NCBI GenBank assembly: GCA_040391865.1
Contig: JBEBWZ010000002.1
Location: 12,262-76,261, forward strand
Length of the DNA stretch: 64,000 nucleotides
From: Solimonas sp040391865
Lineage (GTDB): Bacteria > Pseudomonadota > Gammaproteobacteria > Nevskiales > Nevskiaceae
Direction: 5' to 3'
Positions 42,791-52,314 of the stretch are shown piece by piece. Position numbers and translations under genes: made by a program. Each line of letters starts with the position of its first letter. Position 1 is the stretch's first letter. The notes beneath the pieces were generated by a model. That model was given only the letters and a program-made list of their open reading frames with translations. It was not told the DNA's origin and searched no databases.

Positions 42791-44212
42791 ATGTCCCAGA
42801 CCGGTAATCCCCAGCAGCCCAACAGCGCCGACAGCAGCGGCAAGAAACTGTGGGGCGGTCGTTTTTCCGAATCCACCTCGGCCCTGGTCGAAAAATTCTC
42901 GGAATCGGTCAGCTTCGACCAGCGCCTGTACCGCCAGGACATCCGTGGCTCGCAGGCGCATGCGCGGATGCTGGCCAAGGTCGGCGTGCTGACCCAGGCC
43001 GACTGCGATGCGATCGTCGCCGGCCTGGCCGGGATCCTCGCCGACATCGAATCCGGCAACTTCCAGTGGGACGAAAAGCTGGAAGACGTGCACATGAACA
43101 TCGAGGCGCGGCTGACCGAGCGCATCGGCGACGCCGGCAAGCGCCTGCACACCGGCCGCTCGCGCAACGACCAGGTCGCCACCGACATGCGCCTGTATGT
43201 GCGCGACGTGATCGATGAACTGGTGCCGCTGATCGAGCGCGTCGCCAATGCCCTGCTGGATCTCGCCGAGCGCGAGGCCGACAGCGTGATGCCGGGCTTC
43301 ACCCATCTCCAGACCGCACAGCCGGTGACCTTCGGCCACCACATGCTGGCCTGGCGCGAACAGATGCTGCGCGATCGCACGCGCCTGCTCGACTGCCGCA
43401 AGCGTCTCAACCTGCTGCCGCTGGGCGCGGCGGCGCTGGCCGGCACCGTGTACCCGATCGACCGCCATTACGTCGCCGAGCAGCTCGGCTTCGACGGCGT
43501 CACCGAGAATTCGCTGGACACCGTTTCCGACCGCGACTACGCGATCGAATTCTGCGCCGCTGCCGCACTGATCCTGGTGCACCTGTCGCGCTGGAGCGAG
43601 GAACTGATCCTGTGGGCGACGCCGATGTTCGGCTTCGTCGACCTGCCTGACCGCTTCTGCACCGGCTCCTCGATCATGCCGCAGAAGAAGAACCCGGACG
43701 TGCCGGAGCTGGTGCGCGGCAAGACCGGGCGCGTGGTCGGCAACCTCAACGCGCTGCTGGTGCTGATGAAGGGCCAGCCGCTGGCGTACAACCGCGACAA
43801 CCAGGAAGACAAGCCGCCGCTGTTCGATACGGTCGACACCGTGTCGATCTGCCTGGAGGTGTACGCGGAAATGATTCCGCACATCGTGGTGCGGCACGAC
43901 AACTGCCGCGCCGCGGCGGCGAAGGGCTTTTCCACCGCCACCGATCTGGCCGACTACCTGGTCAACAAGGGTCTGCCGTTCCGCGACGCACACCACGCAG
44001 TCGGCAGCACCGTCGGCTATGCCGCGAAGAAGAACTGCGACATCTCCGAACTGTCGCTCGAAGAGCTGCGCCAGTTCTCGCCGCTGATCGAAAGCGATGT
44101 CTACGAGCGGATCACGCTCGAAGGCTCGCTGAACGCACGCAACCACTACGGCGCCACCGCACCGGCGCAGGTCCGCGCCGCAATTGCGCGCGCGCGCGCC
44201 GCCCTGCCCTGA
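42791..44212 (+). CDS. argH: Argininosuccinate lyase
   Basis: This 473-residue enzyme has the fumarase/aspartase superfamily signature GSSIMPQKKNP near residue 292, SRNDQVATDMRL near 118 and THLQTAQPVTFGHH. It cleaves argininosuccinate to arginine and fumarate, the last step of arginine synthesis. The frame is open upstream, but ATG 42791 gives the usual short Ser-rich lead before KKLWGGRF. It stands next to the divergent algZ/algR pair, a gammaproteobacterial synteny. Confidence 0.97.
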   Translation: MSQTGNPQQPNSADSSGKKLWGGRFSESTSALVEKFSESVSFDQRLYRQDIRGSQAHARMLAKVGVLTQADCDAIVAGLAGILADIESGNFQWDEKLEDVHMNIEARLTERIGDAGKRLHTGRSRNDQVATDMRLYVRDVIDELVPLIERVANALLDLAEREADSVMPGFTHLQTAQPVTFGHHMLAWREQMLRDRTRLLDCRKRLNLLPLGAAALAGTVYPIDRHYVAEQLGFDGVTENSLDTVSDRDYAIEFCAAAALILVHLSRWSEELILWATPMFGFVDLPDRFCTGSSIMPQKKNPDVPELVRGKTGRVVGNLNALLVLMKGQPLAYNRDNQEDKPPLFDTVDTVSICLEVYAEMIPHIVVRHDNCRAAAAKGFSTATDLADYLVNKGLPFRDAHHAVGSTVGYAAKKNCDISELSLEELRQFSPLIESDVYERITLEGSLNARNHYGATAPAQVRAAIARARAALP

Positions 44213-44221
44213 GATCACGCC

Positions 44222-44581
44222 ATGCGCCACCTCGTCCGGACTCTGTTGCTTGCAGGCATTCTGGGCATGGGCAATGCGCTGGCCGAGGACCCGCCACCAC
44301 CGCCGGCCAACCCTGGCGAAGCCGCCCCGGTGATGACCCATATCCTCTCCGAAGGCGCGCGCGTGGCAAGCCCTCCTGCGGCCGATGGCCCGAGCAAGGC
44401 GGAACAGGAGCAGGCCGCGCTGGATAGCGTCAACGCGGCCGCCGCCAATTTGCGCCGCATCGGCATCTTTGGCGGCGAATCCGCATTGGCGCTGTTGATT
44501 GCCGGCGTGATCGGCGGCCTGATCGCAGTTCTGATCGCCGTGCTGCGTCGTCGCGGCGACGATTACGGTCCCCGCCGCTGA
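44222..44581 (+). CDS. Small exported membrane protein, unknown family
   Basis: The 119-residue protein has a signal peptide (residues 1-21, cut near ALA-ED), a Pro/Ala-rich segment, a predicted helix at about 58-75 and a C-terminal membrane helix at about 88-110 followed by basic residues (RRRGDDYGPRR). No family is recognised. It starts 9 bp after argH and is probably co-transcribed with it. Role unknown. Confidence 0.7.
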   Translation: MRHLVRTLLLAGILGMGNALAEDPPPPPANPGEAAPVMTHILSEGARVASPPAADGPSKAEQEQAALDSVNAAAANLRRIGIFGGESALALLIAGVIGGLIAVLIAVLRRRGDDYGPRR

Positions 44582-44687
44582 AGCGACTTCATCGCCACGG
44601 CGGGCAGTGGCCATCCGCTTCTGCTAGCGTGCGCGGATCGACACGCTGCGGCCGGCGAACGGAACCGCACTGAGCGGGGGGATCGCA

Positions 44688-45410
44688 ATGAAGCAGCCGC
44701 ACACCGATGACCGGCGGATGATGGCCGCCAGCGAAACGGCGCAACGCAATCCGATGCGGCCGCCCGACGATCTGCCTCGCGATGCGCGCCATGCGCTGCG
44801 ACGGTTCTGGTCGCACCCCAGCCCGCTATGGATCAGCGCGTTCCTGCTGCTCTGCGGCGTCTCGCGCATCGCCCTCGGCAACTTCAGCTGGGTCGATGCA
44901 CTGCTCGCGTTCCTGGTGCTGGCATATTTCCCGATCAACGAATGGCTGATCCATGTGCTGATGCTGCACTGGAAGCCGCGCCGGATTTTCGGTCGCACAC
45001 TCGATTTCTATCTGCCGGTGACGCACCGCCGCCATCATGCCGATCCGTGGAACCTGCGCTGGGTGTTCATTCCGCGCCACGTCCATCGTCTGGTGGCACC
45101 GCTGATCGCGCTGCTGCTGTGGGCATTCTGGCCATGGCGTGAGCCGCTGCTCACGGTCCTGACGGTTTATCTGCTGCTGGGCCTGCATTACGAATGGGTG
45201 CACTTTCTCGCGCACATCCCGTGGTGCCCGCGCCGCGGAGTGCTCGGGGCTTATTACCAGCGCCGGGTGCGCGAACACCGCTACCACCACTTCCGCAACG
45301 AGAATTACTGGTGGGGCGTGTCGATGGGGTTGGGTGATCGCCTGTTCGGCACCGCACCGCCGGTGGAAGACACCCGTCGCAGCGGCACCACCCATCAGGT
45401 CGGACACTGA
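44688..45410 (+). CDS. Sterol desaturase / fatty-acid hydroxylase superfamily protein
   Basis: A 240-residue integral membrane protein with the di-iron histidine boxes of the superfamily: HRRHH near residue 114, HYEWVHFLAH near 167-176 and HRYHH near 203-207, with several membrane helices between. All key His positions are present, so it should be an active hydroxylase or desaturase. GGGGGAT lies before ATG 44688. The substrate (fatty acid, sterol, carotenoid or ether lipid) is unclear. Confidence 0.88.
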   Translation: MKQPHTDDRRMMAASETAQRNPMRPPDDLPRDARHALRRFWSHPSPLWISAFLLLCGVSRIALGNFSWVDALLAFLVLAYFPINEWLIHVLMLHWKPRRIFGRTLDFYLPVTHRRHHADPWNLRWVFIPRHVHRLVAPLIALLLWAFWPWREPLLTVLTVYLLLGLHYEWVHFLAHIPWCPRRGVLGAYYQRRVREHRYHHFRNENYWWGVSMGLGDRLFGTAPPVEDTRRSGTTHQVGH

Positions 45411-45473
45411 GCGCGCCGGTCCGGCGTCAGGCCGTGGCCTGCCCGCCGGACTTCATCGCCACACGATGCGTCT

Positions 45474-46346
45474 TCAGTGTCCGCTGTCGAACAGCCGGCG
45501 GTTGAGCCGGTACAGCGCCGAAATGTCTTCCTCGCCACGCCCTTCGGCCATCAGCGTCTGATACTGCGCCAGGGTGGTGTCGACACTCGGCAGGCTGCCG
45601 CCGAGTTGCGCCGCCATCTGCTGACAGATGGTCAGATCCTTGTGATGCAGCTCGATCTTCAGGCCCGGCGGGAAGTGGCCGTCGATCATGGTGCGGCCGC
45701 GGTTCTCAACAAACCAGGAGCCGGCAGCGCCCGCGCCCAGTGCGTCGATCACCCGCGACATCGGCAGCCCCAGCGCCTCGGCGAAAGCCAGCCCTTCGGT
45801 CACCGCCTGCGCCACACCCGCCGCCATCGCCTGATTGACCGCCTTGGTGGCCTGGCCGCTGCCGGTCTCGCCCATGTGGATATGCTGCGCGCCCATCGCT
45901 TCGAACAGTGGAATCGCCGCCGCATGGTCCGCTTCGCTGCCACCGACCATGAACACCAGGCGGCCGTTGCGCGCGCCGTCGGTCCCGCCGTTGATCGGCG
46001 CATCGACAAAGCGCGCCCCGACCGCGGCCAGCAGCTGTGCCGCCTCCACCGCCGTTTCCGGTGCCACCGTCGAGCAGTCGACCACCAGCTTGCCGCGCGC
46101 CGCCGGCGTCGCCAGCCCGCGCACCACATCGAGTACCGCGGCATCGTTGGACACGCAGATCACCACCGTGTCGCAATGCGCCCAGATCTCGGCCGGCCAT
46201 TTCACTGCAGTGACGCCGTGTTCGCGGGCAAACAGCTCGGCGGTCTGCGGCGTGTAGTTGTGGACCGCGCTGAGTATGCCCTTCCTGGCCAGATTGGCCG
46301 CCATCAGCGCGCCCATCGCACCCAATCCGATAAAGCCCGTTTTCAT
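45474..46346 (-). CDS. 3-hydroxyisobutyrate dehydrogenase-family NAD(P) oxidoreductase
   Basis: The 290-residue protein has the beta-hydroxyacid dehydrogenase layout: N-terminal Rossmann GFIGLGAMGALMAANL, substrate loop DAPINGGTDGARNG, catalytic Lys in TKAVNQ and a C-terminal helical domain. It may oxidise 3-hydroxyisobutyrate, tartronate semialdehyde or a related acid. ATG 46346 has GAGGAG 10 nt upstream; the open frame beyond to 46466 is not supported. Confidence 0.9.
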   Translation of the reverse strand: MKTGFIGLGAMGALMAANLARKGILSAVHNYTPQTAELFAREHGVTAVKWPAEIWAHCDTVVICVSNDAAVLDVVRGLATPAARGKLVVDCSTVAPETAVEAAQLLAAVGARFVDAPINGGTDGARNGRLVFMVGGSEADHAAAIPLFEAMGAQHIHMGETGSGQATKAVNQAMAAGVAQAVTEGLAFAEALGLPMSRVIDALGAGAAGSWFVENRGRTMIDGHFPPGLKIELHHKDLTICQQMAAQLGGSLPSVDTTLAQYQTLMAEGRGEEDISALYRLNRRLFDSGH

Positions 46347-46524
46347 TCGTCTTATCTCCTCGTCGCAGCGATGAGCTTCGATTATGGCCCGGTCCCGGCA
46401 CTTTGCGGCAAGCAATGCGGGGATCGTCGCCGCGCGCCGCCGAATGCTGCACTGCAGGCTTCGCACTGCGGCCGGGGATTTGCGCTGGCGTGACGTTTTG
46501 CGGACCGCCTGAGCGGCGACGGAT

Positions 46525-46830
46525 TCAGACTTCCCGACATCGTCCGGGAATCAGCTCATTGGTGCTGCGCATGTATTCGGCGTAACCCTTCTTGCGGCCG
46601 ATCAACTGCGCTTCGCGCCTCGGCACGCCGGCGCCGCGCAGCAGCGAGCAGGTCACCACCACCGGCGCCAGCCATGCCAGCGGCAGATAGGCGAGCCAGT
46701 GCAGACACCTGAAGAAATAATCCGGATGTCGCGAACTGCCCCAGAGGCCACGGCTACAGACCCGATCGTGATTGCCGCGGATGCTGCGAAAGCGGTGCAA
46801 TTGCTGCTGTACCCTCACTGTTGCGCGGGA
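46525..46830 (-). pseudogene. Truncated DUF1295 (steroid 5-alpha-reductase-like) remnant
   Basis: The minus-strand frame ending at 46525 reads QQQLHRFRS followed by CSRGLWGSSRHPDYFF and ends with YAEYMRSTNELIP. This matches the C-terminal third of DUF1295/ICMT-like membrane reductases, in which the SRHPNYFFEW motif is diagnostic. Upstream of about 46830 the frame loses family similarity, so the N-terminal membrane helices are gone. The surrounding 46347-46935 gap holds no other gene. Confidence 0.6.
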
Positions 46831-46935
46831 TTCTACGGCAGACCTTGCCGGGCGCAAGAAATCATCGCGATTCAAGGGCGCGCGCCACCGCGTAAAATGC
46901 AGCGGCGCATCCGCCTCGCGCACACAGGACCCGTC

Positions 46936-47685
46936 ATGATCGTTTTCGTCACCGGCGCCAGCGCCGGCTTCGGCACCGCCATCGCCCGCCGCTTCGCCAA
47001 CGACGGCGCCCAGGTCATTCTCGCCGGTCGCCGCGGTGAGCGCCTGCAGACACTCGCCGCAGAACTCGGCGCGCGCACGCTGCCACTGGTTCTCGACGTA
47101 CGTGATCGCGACGCGGTGGCGACAGCAGTCGCCAACCTGCCGCCGGCCTTTGCCGAAGTCGACCTGCTGGTCAACAACGCCGGCCTGGCGCTGGGCCTCG
47201 AACCGGCGAATGCGGCGCTGCTCGACGACTGGGAGCAGATGGTCGACACCAACATCAAGGGCCTGATGTACATGACCCGCGCGCTGTTGCCGGGGATGGT
47301 GGCGCGCCGTCGCGGCCACGTGATCAACATCGGCTCGATTGCCGGCGAATGGCCGTATCCGGGCGGCAACGTCTACGGCGCGAGCAAGGCCTTCGTGCGT
47401 CAGTTCTCGCTGAACCTGCGGGCCGACCTGCTCGGCAGCAAGGTGCGCGTCACCGATATCGAGCCCGGTCTCTGCGCCGGCACCGAATTCTCCAACGTGC
47501 GCTTCCACGGTGACGACGCGCGCGCCGCGAAGGTGTACGAGAACACCCAGCCGCTGACGGCGGAAGATGTCGCCGACACCGTGCACTGGGTCGCGACGCG
47601 GCCCGCACACGTCAACATCAACACGCTGTCACTGATGCCGGTCGACCAGGCGTTCGCCGGCATGGCGATCCATCGCGGCGACTGA
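46936..47685 (+). CDS. SDR oxidoreductase, YdfG-like
   Basis: The 249-residue classical SDR has TGASAGFG at residues 6-13, NNAG near 80, the catalytic Ser in NIGSIAG and YGASK near 149. It aligns with YdfG/3-hydroxy-acid dehydrogenases (LSLMPVDQAFAGMAIHR at the end), which oxidise serine, threonine and small 3-hydroxy acids with NADP+. ATG 46936 gives the exact family N-terminus; the frame is open upstream through the pseudogene region. Confidence 0.92.
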   Translation: MIVFVTGASAGFGTAIARRFANDGAQVILAGRRGERLQTLAAELGARTLPLVLDVRDRDAVATAVANLPPAFAEVDLLVNNAGLALGLEPANAALLDDWEQMVDTNIKGLMYMTRALLPGMVARRRGHVINIGSIAGEWPYPGGNVYGASKAFVRQFSLNLRADLLGSKVRVTDIEPGLCAGTEFSNVRFHGDDARAAKVYENTQPLTAEDVADTVHWVATRPAHVNINTLSLMPVDQAFAGMAIHRGD

Positions 47686-47718
47686 CGCCGGACAGCGCGG
47701 CGCTTCCAAAAATCGCGA

Positions 47719-48636
47719 TTGTCGTTAGCCTCGCTGCGCATCCCCTATCTCGACACGCGCGACGGCGCCCGCCTGCATTACTACGATCTCGGCCGCGGCA
47801 CGCCGGTGGTGCTGCTCCATGGCTTTGCGATGCCCGGCGCACTGTGGCTGCCGTTTGCGGCACCGCTGCTGCACCGCTACCGCTTCATCATTCCCGATCT
47901 GCGCGGCTTCGGGTTCTCGCATCGGGTGCCGCTGTCGCAGCCGCGTCTGCTCGATCAGCACGCCGACGATCTCGACGACCTGCTGACGCAACTCGATCTG
48001 CGGCAGATCCGCCTCGGTGGCCTGTCGATGGGCGCCTGTACCGCGCTGCAGTACCACAGCCGTTACGGCTTTGCGCGCGTGCACAGCTATCTGCACATGG
48101 ATCAGGCGCCGTGCGTGCGCAATGGTGCGGACTGGTCGCATGGCCTGCTCGGGGCGCAGCAGACAGCGCGCATGGGCGAGTGGCAGCAGCTGATGGAAAC
48201 GCTGCGTCCATATCGCCAGCAACCGCTGCATGCGGTGCCGGCGCCGCTGCGACAACGGCTATGGCGCACGCTCGCGGAGTTCTTCGGCCACGCCTTTCAC
48301 GGTCGCGGCTGGCAGCGGTTCACCGCACTGGCGCAGCGTGAATCGCTGATCCGCCATATCGCGCCAACCGCCAACTGGTCGATCTACATGGACTGCCTGC
48401 AGTCCTACCTGCAGGACGACTATGACTGGCGCGCAACGCTGCCCGCGATCGACAAGCCGATGACGGTGCTGATCGGCATGCAGTCGACGATGTACCCGGC
48501 CGCGGGGCAACTGCAGATCGCCCACCACGTGCCGCAGGCGCGGATGGTGCGCATCGACAACTGCGGCCATGCGATTCCGTTCGAGGCACCCCGCCGCTTC
48601 AACCGCGAACTGCGTCGCTTCCTCGCAGCGGGCTGA
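47719..48636 (+). CDS. Alpha/beta hydrolase
   Basis: This 305-residue single-domain alpha/beta hydrolase has an HGFAMPG oxyanion loop near residue 34, a nucleophile elbow GLSMGA near 98 and a late His in DNCGHAIPFE near 287. The start is TTG at 47719, 33 bp after the SDR stop, so the two are probably co-transcribed. Substrate unknown; esterase or C-C hydrolase activity is possible. Confidence 0.85.
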   Translation: MSLASLRIPYLDTRDGARLHYYDLGRGTPVVLLHGFAMPGALWLPFAAPLLHRYRFIIPDLRGFGFSHRVPLSQPRLLDQHADDLDDLLTQLDLRQIRLGGLSMGACTALQYHSRYGFARVHSYLHMDQAPCVRNGADWSHGLLGAQQTARMGEWQQLMETLRPYRQQPLHAVPAPLRQRLWRTLAEFFGHAFHGRGWQRFTALAQRESLIRHIAPTANWSIYMDCLQSYLQDDYDWRATLPAIDKPMTVLIGMQSTMYPAAGQLQIAHHVPQARMVRIDNCGHAIPFEAPRRFNRELRRFLAAG

Positions 48637-48678
48637 GGCGCTGCCGCGCGGCGGGGCTCGATGCCGCTAGACTAGCCC

Positions 48679-50430
48679 ATGCCCTCTCCTTTTCTTGCCC
48701 GCCTGCAGGCATCGCTGCACCACGGCAGCACCCTGATCCAGCTGCTGGCCGGCAGCGCCACGATCCTGCTGGCCCTGCAGTTCAGCGACGACACCCTGTG
48801 CGTACTGATCAATGCCGGCCTGTTCCTGCTGCCCTTCCTGCTGGTGGCGGCGCTGACGGGGCGCCTGAACGCGGCCCTGGCCGTGGCCACCGTCAGCGCC
48901 CTGCTGCTGTGGGGCGTAGGCGAATTCAAGCTGCATTTCTTCGGCAACCGGCTGGCGCTGCTGGATTTCTACTTCCTGTCCGAAGGCGCCAACTGGAGCA
49001 TCGTCAAGCGCTATCCGAAGGTACAGGCGGCGCTGGCAGCGTGGTTGCTGCTGTGCCTGGTGCTGGGCTTGCGTGCACGCCACGCCGATCAAGGCCGCAC
49101 GCCGCTGCGCGTTCGCGGACGCACGCTGTGCGTGCTGCTGCTCGCCGGCTGGTGCGGCATCGCCTGGAGCAACCGCCATCAGCACACCTGGGAAGTGTTC
49201 CGCGATGACGCCGACTGCGGCCTGAGCAAGACCTGCGGTGTGGTCTCACGCCTGCTGTATTCGTACAGTGTGTTCGAGTTCATGGAACCGCTGCCGCAGG
49301 CGGATGCCAGCCGCTTCCGCGCCGCAGCGGCCGAACTGAGCGCACTGCCGCAGCCCGATCTGGCGCAACGCCCGGACGTGGTGGTCTGGCTCAACGAATC
49401 GACGCTGGACCCGGCGCAGTATCGATTGCCCGGCGCGAAGCTGCCGCCGTTGCCGATGTTCCGGACCGCGCCGCAGACGATTGCGGCGGGCCAGTTGCGG
49501 GTACATACCTTCGGCGGCAAGACCTGGCTGTCGGAGTTCTCGCTGCTGACCGGGCTGGTGCCCAAGGATTTCGGCTCGCGCCGCAGCCTGGTGTTCAACA
49601 GCGTCGCACCGATGGTGTCCAGCACGCTGGTGCGCCGCTACGCCGCCGCGGGTTACGACACCGTCGTGCTGATGCCCACGCCGAAGCAGTTCTACGGCGC
49701 GGCACGCACCTACGAAGCGGTTGGATTCGAGCGCATCCTGACGCTGCGCGACTTTCCCAAGTACGACGCGATCAAGGGCGACGAATGGGACATCGCCGAC
49801 AGCACACGCATGGCCGAGGCGGCCATCACCCTGCTGCGACAGCAACGCGCGCGCAGCGATGCACGACCGCTGTTCCTATACCTGCTGTCGGTCAAGGAAC
49901 ATGCACCGTACTCCGGCCGCACGCCGGTGAACTACCAGTTGCAGCGCAGCGGCCTGAAACGCAGCATGGCCGCCAAACTCACCGACTACATCGACCGGCT
50001 GCGCCTGCTCGATGCCGGCATCGCCAAACTGGAGAAGGCACTGCTGGCCTCGCCACACCCGGCGCTGTGGGCCTACTTCGGGGACCACCAGGCCTACTTC
50101 GAGGAAACGCCACCGGCGTATCGCAAACCTCACCCCGAGCCGGATCTGGTGACGCAGTACCAGCTGCGCGCCAACTATCGCAGCGGCCTCGGCGAACAGC
50201 CGGCCCTGCTCGACATCGCACTGCTGCCGTCGCTGATCGTCGACAACAGCGGCCTGCCGACAGATCCCTATTTCGCTGCGCAGACGGCCATGCGCCGCCT
50301 GTGTCAGGGGCGCCTCGGCGACTGCCCGGACACGGCGCTGGTCGACAGCTACAAGGGCCACGTCTTCGGCGATGAGATCGCACTGTTCGAACCGCTGCCC
50401 CCCGTCGTTGCGGCACAGGCCGCACCCTGA
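48679..50430 (+). CDS. LtaS/phosphoethanolamine-transferase-type sulfatase-family membrane protein
   Basis: The 583-residue protein has five N-terminal membrane helices (to about 165) and a large periplasmic sulfatase-like domain. Metal/nucleophile elements include LNESTLDP near 238 and YFGDHQAYFEE near 470. This layout is that of LTA synthase-like and EptA-like transferases that move phosphoglycerol or phosphoethanolamine to envelope glycolipids or glucans. Which group is transferred cannot be decided. It is likely monocistronic. Confidence 0.82.
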   Translation: MPSPFLARLQASLHHGSTLIQLLAGSATILLALQFSDDTLCVLINAGLFLLPFLLVAALTGRLNAALAVATVSALLLWGVGEFKLHFFGNRLALLDFYFLSEGANWSIVKRYPKVQAALAAWLLLCLVLGLRARHADQGRTPLRVRGRTLCVLLLAGWCGIAWSNRHQHTWEVFRDDADCGLSKTCGVVSRLLYSYSVFEFMEPLPQADASRFRAAAAELSALPQPDLAQRPDVVVWLNESTLDPAQYRLPGAKLPPLPMFRTAPQTIAAGQLRVHTFGGKTWLSEFSLLTGLVPKDFGSRRSLVFNSVAPMVSSTLVRRYAAAGYDTVVLMPTPKQFYGAARTYEAVGFERILTLRDFPKYDAIKGDEWDIADSTRMAEAAITLLRQQRARSDARPLFLYLLSVKEHAPYSGRTPVNYQLQRSGLKRSMAAKLTDYIDRLRLLDAGIAKLEKALLASPHPALWAYFGDHQAYFEETPPAYRKPHPEPDLVTQYQLRANYRSGLGEQPALLDIALLPSLIVDNSGLPTDPYFAAQTAMRRLCQGRLGDCPDTALVDSYKGHVFGDEIALFEPLPPVVAAQAAP

Positions 50431-50512
50431 CACGGCCCGGAAACGGCGACGACGACCGCCGCGCAAGACAGCGGCACGGCCACACAGGCGGTCCACCCTT
50501 CTTCACGCGCAC

Positions 50513-50550
50513 AAGAAAAACCCCACGGCAACCGGAGTCGCCGCGGGGTT
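50513..50550 (-). terminator. Intrinsic terminator of the ompA-like gene
   Basis: On the minus strand a 10-nt arm (50541-50550) pairs with 50519-50528 (nine pairs and a G-T) and is followed by a T-rich run (50513-50520). It lies 37 nt after the OmpA stop codon. It also faces the convergent sulfatase-type gene. Confidence 0.8.
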
Positions 50551-50586
50551 GGTTCTGCCCCGGCGCCAGGCCGGGTGTACCGCCTG

Positions 50587-51585
50587 TTACTTGATGCGGA
50601 ACTCGACGCGACGATTGGCCTCACGGCCTTCAGCGGTCTCGTTGTCGGCGATCGGATTGCTTTCGCCGTAACCGTAGGCGCTCAGGCCGCTGGCCGGGAC
50701 GCCCTTGCCGATCAGGTACTGACGCACCGACTCTGCGCGATTCTGCGACAGCTTCTGGTTGTACTGGTCGTTGCCGACGGCATCGGTGTAACCACCGATC
50801 TCGATCGCCAGGTTCGGCTGGTTCGACAGCGTGGCCGCAACGCCATCGAGGATCTGCTTGGCATCGTCGGTCAGCAGCGCGGAATCGTTGTGGAACTTGA
50901 CGCCACGCAGATCGAGATCGGTGACCGCGCCCACCGCGCTGTCCACCGGCACCACCTGCGGCGCCAGCTCGGGCTGCGGGGTGACGTGTGCGTCACGATA
51001 CAGCGGCAGGTTCAGCGGGAACTGCACGCCAATGCGGAACTGGTAGTCGACCAGCACGTCGTCGTTCGGCACCGACTTGTCGTTGACCTGCAGCAGCGCC
51101 ACGGCTTCCGCACGCACCGACCACGAATAACGCGTCGGGAACAGCAAGCCGCCGCCGGCGTCCACGCCGAAGTGATAGTGCTTGTCGCCACGCACGTCTT
51201 CCTGCGCGGCGCCGATGCCGGCCAGCCAGTACGGCTTGAACGACGGCAGATACGACTCGAAGCCCTGCTCCGCGTTCCAGCGGTAGAGGCCGTAGTCGCG
51301 CACGTAGTTCAGGTGCAGGCCGCGCTGATAGTCTTCCTTGCCGTCGATGTCGCGATCACGTTGCAGGCTGTAGAACGCGCCTTCGACGGCGGTGTTCGCG
51401 CTCAGCGGATAACCCAGGTTCAGATGGAAGCCGTAGCCGTTGTCGGAATCGCGTGCGCTGGCACCGATTTCATACAGGCCGGAAACTCCCAGATAGATCT
51501 GTTCTTCGTCGGTCGCGGTCACGGCCTGCGCCGCACCGGCAAACAAAGCTGCAATAGCTCCCAACCCCAATAGCTTGCTACCCAT
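50587..51585 (-). CDS. OmpA-family outer-membrane protein
   Basis: The 332-residue protein has a signal peptide (1-21), an eight-strand-type barrel (about 25-190) and a C-terminal OmpA peptidoglycan-binding domain (about 215-332) with GYTDAVGNDQYNQKLSQNRA. It anchors the outer membrane to peptidoglycan. A GGGGGAT site precedes the ATG, and the gene ends in a clear terminator. An apparently single-gene unit and likely highly expressed. Confidence 0.93.
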   Translation of the reverse strand: MGSKLLGLGAIAALFAGAAQAVTATDEEQIYLGVSGLYEIGASARDSDNGYGFHLNLGYPLSANTAVEGAFYSLQRDRDIDGKEDYQRGLHLNYVRDYGLYRWNAEQGFESYLPSFKPYWLAGIGAAQEDVRGDKHYHFGVDAGGGLLFPTRYSWSVRAEAVALLQVNDKSVPNDDVLVDYQFRIGVQFPLNLPLYRDAHVTPQPELAPQVVPVDSAVGAVTDLDLRGVKFHNDSALLTDDAKQILDGVAATLSNQPNLAIEIGGYTDAVGNDQYNQKLSQNRAESVRQYLIGKGVPASGLSAYGYGESNPIADNETAEGREANRRVEFRIK

Positions 51586-51696
51586 ACATCCCCCTTTGAC
51601 TTAATTTGGTTGCATCCCACCCCGCGCATAGTGGCGTTTTGCGAGCCCGCTCGCCAGTTCTAATTTCTTACAAGGCCACAACCCAGGTCAGAAATA

Positions 51697-52236
51697 CTAC
51701 TGCGGCGGGGCGCCCGGACCTTCCTTGCCAGCCTTGCGCCGGCCCAGCACGCGCTGGTAGACCCGGCGCTGACGCTCGCCCAGGGGCAGATCGGCGGCCG
51801 GGCCGGAGGCCCACTTGATGTCCTCGACCGCCAGCGGCTGACCGCCGGTCGATCGCAGCTGCAGCGGCGCAATCTCGCGACCGTTGCGGCGCTCCACCGC
51901 CCGCACCGATGCGCCCTGCGGCAGGCCCAGCCAGCGGTCGCCCCACTGCATCAATGCCAGCAGGCTGGGCAGCAGATCGCGCCCCATCGCCGTCAGCTGG
52001 TACTCGTGCCAGCGCCCCTCACCGATCGGCACCGCCTCCAGCACACCGCCAGCAACCAGCTTGCCAAGCCGGTCGCTCAGGACATTGCGCGCCAGACCGA
52101 TACTCTCCTGGAAATCCTGGAAGCGGCTCACCCCGAAAAACGCGTCGCGCACCACCAGCAGCGTCCAGCGATCGCCGATCAACTGCAGCGCACGCGCCAC
52201 CGAACAGATCTCGTCCTGTTGCTTCAGTCGTGGCAT
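51697..52236 (-). CDS. HxlR-family transcriptional regulator
   Basis: A 179-residue protein with an HxlR winged helix (CSVARALQLIGDRWTLLVV then the recognition region FQDFQESIGLARNVLSDRL) and a C-terminal extension. It is divergent from the alpha/beta hydrolase at 52315. The intergenic region has an AGCTTTATGAAACT partial dyad typical of HxlR-type sites. It is expected to repress or activate the hydrolase in response to a reactive aldehyde or quinone-like signal (inference). Confidence 0.9.
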   Translation of the reverse strand: MPRLKQQDEICSVARALQLIGDRWTLLVVRDAFFGVSRFQDFQESIGLARNVLSDRLGKLVAGGVLEAVPIGEGRWHEYQLTAMGRDLLPSLLALMQWGDRWLGLPQGASVRAVERRNGREIAPLQLRSTGGQPLAVEDIKWASGPAADLPLGERQRRVYQRVLGRRKAGKEGPGAPPQ

Positions 52237-52314
52237 GGAGCACCCCGGGTGTTGCCGATAGTAGTAGCTTTATGAAACTATTTGTCCGAATCGTCAAGCC
52301 ATCCGGAGTCCGCC

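Noticed and set aside
42536..44614. 692-codon minus-strand frame opposite argH
   Set aside because: Antisense shadow of a strongly conserved enzyme, with unusual His/Gln/Arg composition.
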